A stretch of DNA of 64,000 nt from Bipolaris cookei (taxonomy: Eukaryota; Ascomycota; Dothideomycetes; Pleosporales; Pleosporaceae). Of this stretch, positions 56,129-64,000 are shown in pieces. Under the pieces are notes generated by a model that was not told where the DNA came from, made no database searches, and worked only from the letters and a program-made list of their open reading frames with translations. The DNA is taken from positions 315 through 64,314 of the forward strand of contig NRSV01000099.1 of the NCBI GenBank assembly GCA_002286855.1. The letters are read 5' to 3'. Position numbers and translations under genes: made by a program. Position 1 is the first letter of the stretch. Each line of letters begins with the position of its first letter.

Positions 56129-57509
56129 ATGCAGCCACGTCTATTCGTCTTTGCGGCTGCTTTCAGAAGCACTGCACCATTAACAAGAGGTGGAAGACCG
56201 GTGATCAAGACACGCATTGCCAGCTTCATATGTCGGAGCTGTCAAAGGAAATTTTCCACTTCTCCAACACTGCGCTTCTTCGGAAAATCAGCAAAAGAAG
56301 GCGCCAAAACAGCTGAGAAAGATCGGAGTATGTGAAGATCACTTTTTTTTTTTCAATCTGGCTGCCATAGACTAACAACCGACTAGAATACCCATCTAGA
56401 CTACTCATCTATGATGCGGGTGACGCACGAACCACATGGATCTCCTTCTGGAAAGCAATGGCCTTGCTGCAGTTCGGTACCACATTAGTCTTCGGCGTAC
56501 CCCCCTTATGGAACAATGAAAATCAGCCTGACCCGCGTTTGAGGAAGATGCAGGCCATCTTGGGTGAGTGTTTTGCTTTTTGCCGTCATGTCATACATTC
56601 TCATTCACCCTTCGCAATGTTACATGATCTCTTTTTTGTTCATCGTACAACCCTCTCGATGCTTCTTGAATGATTTCATATTAGACGTTCCCTCGTACTA
56701 ACCTAGCTGTTCATTTTTGTCTCATGTGTCGCAATATATTTCCTTCTCGTTCTGCATATCTTCACCACGATCCTTTCTAGTCATGCAGCTCCACGACACA
56801 AGGGACGTACGTGCAACTGGCATTCCAACTCATCACCTTTCCACTTTCTCTTCCATTGAATCACCAACCCCCCCAACCAGCATCTAACAATCCCCATCCA
56901 GTCGGTATTCTCGGCACCATCCCCACCTTAACCCTCGCCTACCTCACCGCCCCCTTCGTCCACCAAATCTTCCTCCAAATCCCCGAATCTGCTCGGCGCT
57001 CCCGCCATGATCTCCTTCGCTTCGCCAGCACCTTGCGTAAGAATCCCCTTGCAACCGCAAACACTAAACTCGAATTCGTCACCCTCCGCATCTTTCCGTT
57101 CCGCAAGCACACCACCGCTTTCCTACATGAGTTGCGCGCTCTACCGCAGCGCCGGTTCCGCCTTGCCAATATTGAGTTGCCCAAGACGGATGCATGGGCG
57201 CAGAGGCAGAGAGAGAAGGGTATCCTGAAGAGGGTGCTGGATGTAATCAACGAGCCGAGGTTCAAGTTTTATGTCAAAGAGGGTAGGCTGTATACAATGA
57301 AGACCAAGGTTCCGGGCGTGTGGGAGGAGGTTGCGGAGAGGATTCGGGATCAGACGGTTGCAGAGAGGGAAGAGCAGGAGAGGAAGAGCAGGGATGGCGC
57401 GGTTGCGGTAGCGAGGAAACCTGTTGTGCTTGCGAAGAGGATGAGTAAGCCTATTCTCAAGGTTGATGAGAGAATCAAGAGACAGACGACGAGGAGCTTG
57501 CGCAAGTAA
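56129..57509 (+). CDS. Mitochondrial membrane protein, uncharacterised
   Basis: Predicted as join(56129..56327, 56387..56563, 56803..57509), 360 aa. Intron 1 is 59 bp (GTATGT, ACTAAC, TAG). Intron 2 is 239 bp with GTGAGT donor and an AAG acceptor chosen to keep frame (AIL|GTYVQLAF); it is less certain and could hide a small exon. The N-terminus MQPRLFVFAAAFRSTAPLTR with following Arg/Ser-rich residues resembles a mitochondrial targeting sequence. Two hydrophobic segments follow: ALLQFGTTLVFGVPPLW and GILGTIPTLTLAYLTAPFVH. Then comes a basic region ending in KRQTTRSLRK. The layout recalls TMEM70/TMEM223-type inner-membrane proteins; no function can be given. Confidence 0.75.
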
Positions 57510-57789
57510 ATATTGAGGCCTCTACCACGACGATAAGTTGAGCAGCTACCACGTATGAAGCAAGTGATATGAACTGTAGCCAACCATTAGCAACGACATG
57601 AAAGATGAAAGATATACCCAGGTTACGACTACATAAATGCTTTGCAGGATTACGTTTATTGTTTTTTTCATTACAATCTCATCCACCCTTGAATGGAATT
57701 CTATGCCAACTCAAAAGACGCCGGCTTATCCTTCTCAAGCGCATCATTGTACTTTGGGAATTTCTTTTTCCATCGACGCATCCGAATTA

Positions 57790-58545
57790 GCAGTCTGATC
57801 TACCAGACCACAGCGCCCCAGTAGTTCCGCAAGCCTAACCTCACGATAAACCTCGTTCCAGCGCTCCTTTTCGCGTTGTGCAGTGCCGACAGAGCCGAAA
57901 AAGTGATCCATCTCTTCCTAGAACGGTCATTAGCATCACGTATTGGGCTTGGGGTATATGCGGCCCTTTAACTTACTGGTTGCAAGAAACATGGCGATTC
58001 CCACAACGCCGGTAGCCAGTAAACTAACAAAATTGCTCGACAACCCCAGATCACCGAATATGGTCGGAGCATGGTACAAAATTGCATTAATTTCCGTCCA
58101 TTGTTGGAACAACATAGTAAGCACTGAGATGGTGATGCGCTTAAACATGCCCTTTGTCGTGAATAGGCTACCGATTGCCTCAAACTGGAGTCTGAAAATT
58201 GACGCCGCACTCATATCCAGGAGGTGGGAAAAGTTTTTCGCGAGTGAATTCTTCTCAAACAAGCTCTGAGCGCGGATCTCAGCATACTCGAGTTCAATAA
58301 GCTCATTATCCTGGGAAAGGCCACGTAGTTGAGCGAGTACACGGCGGGCCTCATCTTCGCGATTGTGGTGGACGAGCCAACATGGCGAGAAGAACATGCC
58401 GACACCGAGAAGGACAGCGAAAGACAGTTGTAAAGCAAGAGGGATGAGCTATGCAGAATCCTTTTGTCCGGCTCCAGTTCCGCCAATATAATTGGTCCCA
58501 TAATCGATCCAGAAGGAGACCATAATTCCAAGTGTTATACACTCA
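57790..58545 (-). pseudogene. Sugar/quinate MFS transporter with internal deletion
   Basis: Minus strand. A middle part reads VHHNREDEARRVLAQLRGLS, SLFTTKGMFKRITISVLTMLFQQW and GLSSNFVSLLATGVVGIAMFLAT, typical of the loop and seventh/eighth helices of sugar porters. A separate tail, EEMDHFFGSVGTAQREK (about 57915-57800), matches the usual C-terminal cytoplasmic end. The remaining C-terminal helices are missing: a donor-like GTAAGT (near 57975) faces an acceptor-like TAG (near 57920), but splicing them would shift the frame. The N-terminal helices are also gone or scrambled before 58545. The catalytic transport unit is destroyed. Confidence 0.8.
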
Positions 58546-58720
58546 CTTGCATAATCGGTTTCCGGTCCACACATTTACAAGTCGCTCAGCCTACAGGGGT
58601 GTTTGCTTCACTTGGCGGGGCATTATCCTCACTAGGAGTAGCTACAATGAAGATAATGCTGACGTTCTAAAAAGCCAAAAGCTCACTACTATATGAATAT
58701 TATTGTAATAATGTTAACTA

Positions 58721-60550
58721 ACATCTGAGACGGGCTAGTGACAGGACATACCAAGACCCCATCAACTTTGACTACTATACGCAATGTCTCAAACCAACAA
58801 CGTGCAAAACTCTTCAAAAAGAATCTCAAATACAGCTTGCATCACTAGCTATCCAACGTGACCCGACACTTAGCATTTCACGTGCTGCAACAATCTACAG
58901 TGTGGCTGGAAGTACACTAAGACGAAGACGTGCTGGAAAGCTCTCTCGACAAGATTCCACGCCTAACTCAATGAGATTCCTTGTGACAGAAGAGGAGACG
59001 ATTTGTGACTATATTCTGGACCTTGACTGGCGAGGATTTCCAGTACGCCTCTCTGCTGTCAAAGATCTTGCTGATTCTTTGCTGGCTGCTCGCAACCGCG
59101 AGCATGTTAGTCAGAGCTGGGCTAAGACATTCGTAAAGGGTCGCCCAGAGCTTCGAACAAAGTTTAATTGAAAGTATAGTTATAAGAAAGCTCTCTGCGA
59201 AGATCTTGAGCTTGTGTAGGGCAGAATCCGCCTTGTACAAAATACCAAAGCTAAGTATGGGATCCAGGACAACGACATGTACAATTTCGATGAGACAGGC
59301 TTCATGATGGGCATGCACAACGCGTCAGCCGTAGTCACAGCTTCTGAGCGTTAGTCAAGGCCAAAACATATGCAGCGGGGCAACTGGGAGTGAGCTACCA
59401 GCGTGCTTTGTGCCAGCGCAGCTGGCTGGGCGATCTCACCTTTGATCAACTTTCAAGGCAAGCGCCACCTCTTTGCCTAGTATAAAGAGGAGAGCCTATC
59501 TCGGGATTGAGTTCTTGGAGTCTCTGAGAACGGCTGGACAATAAATGAGTTTGGTATGAAGTGGCTGGAGCACTTTGACAGGTATACGAAAGAGCGTAGT
59601 ACTAGAGGCTATCGTCTACTTATTCTTGACGGTCACGGGAGCCACAGCTCGCTCGGGTTCCAGCAATACTGCACAGAGGCAAAAGATTATCACTCTATGC
59701 ATTCCTCCACACTATTTTCATCTACTACAGCCACTTGATGTGGGCTGTTTCTCGTCTCTGAAGAGGGCGTATGGGCGCCAAGTCGTGGAGATGACGCGTA
59801 ACGGGATCAACCACATGACGAAGATAGAGTTCCTCCTAGCCTTCCAGCAGGCCTATGGCAAAATTGTTGCAAAGGAAAACATCTTAGGAGGGTTTAGAGG
59901 CGTTGGTTTAGTTCTACACGACTCAGAGGTGGTGATATCGAAGCTCAACGTCAAGCTGCGGACGCCGACACCACCTGCTGTAGAAGATCTGCCCTGGCTG
60001 TCGCAAACCCCTAGTAATACCCTATAATTAGGGTCGCAATCGACACTAGTAAAGCGGAAGATTCAGAGGCTTATAGACAGTTCACCGTCAAGTATGGTTA
60101 TTACCTTTGAAAAGCTGACTAAAGGCGCTGCGATTATTGTGCACAAGCTGGTGTTGGCGCAAAAGCGCAACGCTGAGCTTGAAGCAGCTAATGAAGCCGT
60201 CACGCGACGAAAGTCGCACAAAAGAAAACGATCTCAAAAGAAAGGGACTCTAATAGTAGAGAAGGGAGAGCAATTAGCAGCTCTAAGGTAGTTTGGGGCG
60301 CGTAGTGATGGGAAGAAGGTAAAGAAGAGGGTGCGCGCTGAGGTGGGTGAGCCATCGCAAAGGCACTGTAGACGCTACGGCAAGGAAGGGCATAACACGC
60401 GCACATGCAAACAAGTAGAAGCGATAGATTCTGAATAGAATAGCTTACTACAATTTCTAATTGCTGTTGTGGTTGCGTTGTAATAGTCGTGTAATAGTCA
60501 TGAACTTGATGGGGTCTTGGCATGTCCGGTCACTCGCTCGTCTCAGACGT
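58721..60550 (+). mobile_element. Degenerate pogo-type transposon
   Basis: 1830 bp with TA at 58719-58720 and 60551-60552. The left end ACATCTGAGACGGGCTAGTG and right end (inward) ACGTCTGAGACGAGCGAGTG continue through CCAAGACCCCATCAA, about 45 bp with a handful of mismatches, many of them C/T or G/A. No tandem 17-bp unit is evident here. Carries a dead transposase. Confidence 0.92.
58785..60440 (+). pseudogene. Pogo-type transposase remnant with many stops
   Basis: An N-terminal helix-turn-helix (ISRAATIYSVAGSTLRRRRA) is followed by CDYILDLDWRGFPVRL and SQSWAKTFVKGRPELRTKFN. The core still shows MYNFDETGFMMG, LLILDGHGSHSS and LLQPLDVGCFSSLKRAYG. Stops occur near 59168, 59217, 59352, 59390, 59478, 60025 and 60288. 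The second Asp region and third Asp region are in different frames (frameshift near 59680). The tail keeps KKRKRSQKKGTL and CRRYGKEGHNTRTC, a partly lost zinc knuckle. Confidence 0.88.
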
Positions 60551-60570
60551 TAGTTCATATATTATAATGT

Positions 60571-60714
60571 GTAAGCCCAGAAGTATCATGTATAGTCACG
60601 TGGTTGCTCAGTGACCAATAGCGCTGTATTTAAACTTGCTCCTATCATGATACACATCAGAATACACAATACACAATACACAATACTTCACACACACTCA
60701 ACTGCTTACGAAAT
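60571..60714 (+). repeat. LTR-like sequence, copy 1
   Basis: Begins TGTAAGCCCAGAAGTATC and ends near ACTGCTTACG. A related sequence lies in the opposite orientation at 60965-61243. TG...CA-type ends and the short TATTTAAACTTGCTCCTAT promoter-like stretch suggest a small LTR. No primer-binding site or coding domain was found. Confidence 0.6.
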
Positions 60715-60735
60715 GGGTTGAAACAAGGTCCCTCT

Positions 60736-60962
60736 AGTAGTATGACTACTATAGGTAACTAAGTAGGAGTGGCAAGGTGGGTAGTTCTAACGTCTACTAT
60801 TCGGCATATCCACTGTGTTGCAATCTATCTACTACGCGTACGCGACAACGTGTATTGTGTGCACACGCGCAGCACTGGTCACCGCGTGGCGTCATTCTCT
60901 TGCCCAGGCTCTGAACTTTCTTCTACCAACCTGGACTGGACTCGCATATTCTCAACAAAATG
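60736..60962. repeat. Dispersed repeat, copy 2 (about 230 bp)
   Basis: Same segment as 37193-37423, here lying between the two inverted LTR-like sequences. Confidence 0.85.
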
Positions 60963-60964
60963 TG

Positions 60965-61243
60965 TATGTAAGCAGTGGATTGTGGGTGAAGTATTGTGTA
61001 TTCTGACTTGTATCGTAATAGGAGCAAGTTTAAATACAGTGTTATTAGTCAGTGAGCAACCAAGTGACCATATATGGTACTTCTGGGCAGAGTTCGGAAC
61101 AATCAATTCGATCGGCAGATTGATTCGCAAACGTGCCATATTGTGCTCCGTGCCACTATACACGTCCATATCTGTGGCACGTTCGTTAATCAATCTGCCG
61201 ATCAAATTGATTCTTCCCAACTCTGCTTCTGGGCTTACAGTAA
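60965..61243 (-). repeat. LTR-like sequence, copy 2, carrying an insertion
   Basis: On the minus strand it runs TGTAAGCCCAGAAG ... CACTGCTTACA. Without the 138-bp insertion at 61088-61225 and one copy of its target duplication it aligns along its whole length with copy 1. Confidence 0.65.
61088..61225. mobile_element. hAT-type MITE with 8-bp target duplication
   Basis: 138 bp with long inverted repeats: about 50-bp arms starting CAGAGTTCGG (left) and CAGAGTTGGG (right, inward), sharing GATCGGCAGATTGATT. It is flanked by CTTCTGGG on both sides (61080-61087, 61226-61233). The 8-bp duplication and CAGAG start are typical of hAT transposons. It has no coding capacity and folds into a near-complete hairpin. 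Confidence 0.88.
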
Positions 61244-61333
61244 ATTGTAGAGTAAAGCAGCAAAGACGCCTACACTACTATGGCTGCAGACAGCTTTGTC
61301 ACTCCACATCGTGATTTTGTTAGAAAGCATTCG

Positions 61334-63946
61334 CTAGAGTGCCTTTCTCCCTTTGTTATCCTTTGCCTTGACGTCCGCTCCTCTGTCCACCAGCAGCCGC
61401 ACCACCGCCTCGTTTCTTCTCGCAGCTGCCGAGTGCAGCACCGTCTCCCCATCGTTGTCCTTTGCCTTGACGTCCGCTCCTCTGTCGACTAGCAGCCGCA
61501 CTGCCGCCTCGCTCCCTCTCCAAGATGAGGCTGCCGAGTGCAGCACCGTCTTCCCATCCTTGTCCTTGGCCTCGAGGTCCGCTCCTCTGTCCACCAGCAG
61601 CCGCATCACCGCCTCGTTTCCTTCATCAGCTGCCGATTGCAGCACCGTCTTCCCACGCTTGTCCTTTGCCTTAACGTCCGCTCCTCTGTCGACTAGCAGC
61701 CGCACGACCGCCTCGCTCCCTCTCCAAGATGAGGCTGCCGAGTGCAGCACCGTCTCCATATCGTTGTTCTTCGCCTTAACGTCTGCTCCTCTATTAATTA
61801 GTAGCTGTACCACCGCCTCGTTTCCTTCCTCAGTCGCCTCGTGCAGCACCGTCCTCCCGCACTTGTCCTTCACCTTAATGTCCGCTCCAAGGTCCACCAG
61901 CAGCCGCATCATCGCCTCGTTTCCTCGCCGAACTGCCCAATGCAGCGCCGTCTTCCCATCCTTATCTTTCTTGTTGACCCGCTGGTGGTATCTAGGCCGC
62001 CAGCTCTTTTTTGCTACTACAATTTCTACCCATGGTATAATTTCCAAAGTGCATGCTATATGCAGCAATGGTGGAGCCTCAGGTTGATATCTTCTCATCC
62101 CGTTGTATCTTCTCATCCTATTGTAGGTCACCCACCAGTGGTCGCGTAAAGAAGATTCCTTCTGGAATAAAAGCCCAGAAGGGTCAAATAGCTTTGTTGC
62201 TAGCGCACAACAGCTCTTCGCGTGTTCAGGCCAGTGGAGCGTTGCATATCGCAATAGCGGGGCCTCTTTAGGGTCTAGCTTACCGTTTAGGTCGATGACT
62301 CTATGTTGCAAATCGCTCTGCGTGATACAGTTGAGACACTTCTGCGCTGGCTCTAGGTGTGCGCTTTCCAAGTTAAGTCGAAAAGCCTCTAGTACTACAT
62401 CGCTATCGCACTCTTTGCGTAGCAGATAGTCTCGCACCGACTGGTGGACAAGACTGACTCTTTGCTCTTGTACCTTTAGCAGCGGTCCACACAAAGTAAC
62501 AGCGTCGCATGCTGCTCGTTCCATAGTTATTTGAGGAGTGGCCTGAATGCCTACTGCCGCCGCTAGCTCTCGCAGGTGCAGAGGGCGAGCAGCCACAGTT
62601 ACCCACCGCAAGATCGCCTGGCTTGTCTCTCTCTGCTCTGCCGGGATCCGAAGCAGCATGCGGCTATATATCGCCGGGAGGCCGCTCGGCAGATTCGTAA
62701 TCGCCTCCCAGATCGCACTACACGTCTGTTTCTGCGACAGCTCGTGCATTGCGAAGCCTACCCACAGAAACGTTCCTTCAGCGCGATTAAGGAGAGCTGT
62801 CTGTACAGATTCTCGAAAGGTATCATCGAAGCCTTCGATCCTCGACAATTCGGCGACTCGGGCAGAGACGAACAGCTCAATGTCGCTGACTACCTTCTCG
62901 TCGTTGTCAGGGTCTAGTCTTATCCTCGTGCAACCTTGCAGACCTGGCATATCTCGACTGACGATTGCTAGATTGAATATGCTCTTTCTCGATAACGGAG
63001 TTCCCCCCGCAGCCAGACTGGTAAGCTTTGGCAATAACACTCTCAGCGTGCTTTCCTCGCACTCGTCGAGGCCGTCAAGCACGCAGAACATCGTCCTTAG
63101 CTCGGCGTCTGCGACAAGGTTTTTGAAGATGATCCACAGCGCTTCTAGCGATGATAGCGTCTGCTGTGTCTGTTCAGGTGTCTCAAAGTGTGGCAGCGCG
63201 TGTCTAATCAGCTGTGGTCGCTTGGTGATGATCTGGTGCACTAGCCCACGCAGTACTGCTGTAACTGTGTTGCGCCTCTTATCCTCAGCGCTGCAGAAAA
63301 AGAACACTACGTCTGCGTTGTCTATGCGCGCTGTATGTCCCTTCAGCTGCTCTGTCAGGAAGACAGACATCATTGTCTTGCCCTTACCAGGCCCGCCCGA
63401 GATCCACAGCAAGCGCGTATTTCCATTGCCATCCCCATTGTCACCTCTATCGCTATCGCTGTTCAGCCAGGCGCGGTAGGTCTCGTTCTGTGTGATCCAC
63501 TCGCACGTACCCGCGACTCTTGTGCCTTTTGCGCTGATCACGCTCTCGCGATCGACGAGGGGATCGGTGAGGAAGAGGGCGTTGCGACACGCGACCGCCT
63601 CTTGTTCTGGCACTTCTGGAAGGCGATCGCATCAGTTGCACATTTTCAAGATTGAGAAATACGTTAAAGGCTCGGTGGACTTACTTTGGAATTTATCATT
63701 GCTGCCCAAATGGCAGTTGCTAAAGGTCCCTACATACACTCGGGAGCCCTGTTGCCCAGAGACATGGCTGACGCTTTGCTGGTGGGGTCGTGGGTCTCCG
63801 GACATTTCCCCACACCGTCGTCCGGGTGCCAGGTTTAGACTACCGTGTTGGATCGCGAAGTCACTCGGTGAATTTTGTGCGTCGATATCAAAGGATCGGT
63901 TGTTCTGTAGCAGATGGGTGGTGAAGGTGTATATCGCGATGGGCAT
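61334..63946 (-). CDS. NACHT-ankyrin NLR-like receptor
   Basis: Predicted as complement(join(61334..63615, 63685..63946)), 847 aa. The 69-bp intron (GTAAGT...CAG) joins NDKFQ|KVPEQEAVACRNAL. The N-terminal 90 residues match no domain I know; an in-frame stop lies just upstream, so Met at 63946 is the likely start unless another exon exists outside the window. NACHT: RLLWISGGPGKGKT (P-loop, about residue 165), MFCVLDGLDECEE (Walker B, about 270), LAIVSRDMPGL (sensor), RAEGTFLWVGFAM and VSLVHQSVRDYLL. Six ankyrin repeats follow from about residue 650 (GKTVLHSAASSWRG...LLVDRGADVKAKD) and a cut seventh. The abrupt end GRKAL suggests loss of further repeats. Expected to be a cytosolic nonself or stress sensor. 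Confidence 0.87.
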
Positions 63947-64000
63947 GCGGCTGAGCTGCAACGTTCAGCGCATCCATCGAGTCATGGATTGCAAGGCTGA

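Noticed and set aside
60879..61220. Minus-strand ORF of 113 codons
   Set aside because: It lies wholly in LTR-like and MITE sequence, including the hairpin arms, and has no protein family features.
3406..63946. Possibility that the region is the cargo of a Starship giant transposon (NLRs plus arsH)
   Set aside because: NLR and metal-resistance genes are common cargo, but no tyrosine-recombinase captain gene or long element boundary was seen in the window, and conserved genes such as JIP5 are interspersed. It cannot be supported from here.
1..64000. CRISPR arrays, rRNA and tRNA genes
   Set aside because: Regular repeats present are transposon ends and ankyrin units. No spacer structure, rRNA stretch or convincing cloverleaf was noticed, though tRNAs could be missed without a scan.
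1..64000. Repeat-induced point mutation as the cause of the dead copies
   Set aside because: Several stops are TGA or TAA where Trp, Gln or Arg is expected, and terminal repeats of the 58721 element differ mainly by transitions. Dinucleotide bias was not computed and intact repeats coexist, so it is left as a possibility only.

Overview
The window is nuclear DNA of a filamentous ascomycete. The split genes have short introns (about 47-76 bp for most) with GTRNGT donors, CTRAC-like branch sites and YAG acceptors. The gene families are fungal: HET and NACHT/NB-ARC incompatibility-type receptors, an AA9 polysaccharide monooxygenase, an RCH1-like transporter and JIP5. The pogo-like transposons and the small cysteine-rich secreted protein suggest a dothideomycete, probably Pleosporales; that rank is an inference. 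No bacterial operon, CRISPR array, rRNA or tRNA was seen.

Layout. 1-2.7 kb: a pogo-type transposon remnant split by a second pogo-type element. 3.4-8.1 kb: a HET-NACHT-ankyrin receptor with 24 near-identical ankyrin repeats and one intron. 9.1-12.4 kb, opposite strand: a broken PNP-NB-ARC-TPR receptor. 13.9-15.0 kb: an internally deleted pogo element. 15.3-18.0 kb: two ordinary genes on opposite strands, an RCH1-like transporter and a 5-formyl-THF cyclo-ligase-like protein. 19.2-22.7 kb: a dead pogo element with a Tc1/mariner element inserted in its right terminal repeat. 23.7-34.9 kb: a quiet block with arsH, a fungal rhodopsin-like membrane protein, a secreted histidine phosphatase and JIP5. 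35.1-37.0 kb: an intact pogo element. 37.6-38.5 kb: a small cysteine-rich secreted protein gene with an in-frame stop. 39.4-43.0 kb: an intact and a dead pogo element only 17 bp apart. 43.5-47.2 kb: a HET-domain gene and an AA9 LPMO. 47.5-50.2 kb: a dead NACHT-ankyrin receptor. 50.3-51.9 kb: transposon debris. 52.1-57.5 kb: a hypothetical protein, an M28/glutaminyl-cyclase-like enzyme and a mitochondrial membrane protein. 57.8-58.6 kb: a sugar-transporter pseudogene. 58.7-60.6 kb: another dead pogo element. 60.6-61.25 kb: LTR-like pieces carrying a hAT-type MITE. 61.3-63.9 kb: an apparently intact NACHT-ankyrin receptor on the minus strand.

How it fits together. Conserved single genes alternate with accessory islands holding nonself-recognition genes (three NACHT/HET-type genes apparently open, two NLRs broken) and cut-and-paste transposons. 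The most striking points are the recently homogenised ankyrin array at 5.8-8.1 kb, the tandem 17-bp units shared by the ends of several different pogo families, and several base-exact nested insertions. All exon structures were worked out by eye from reading frame and splice signals.
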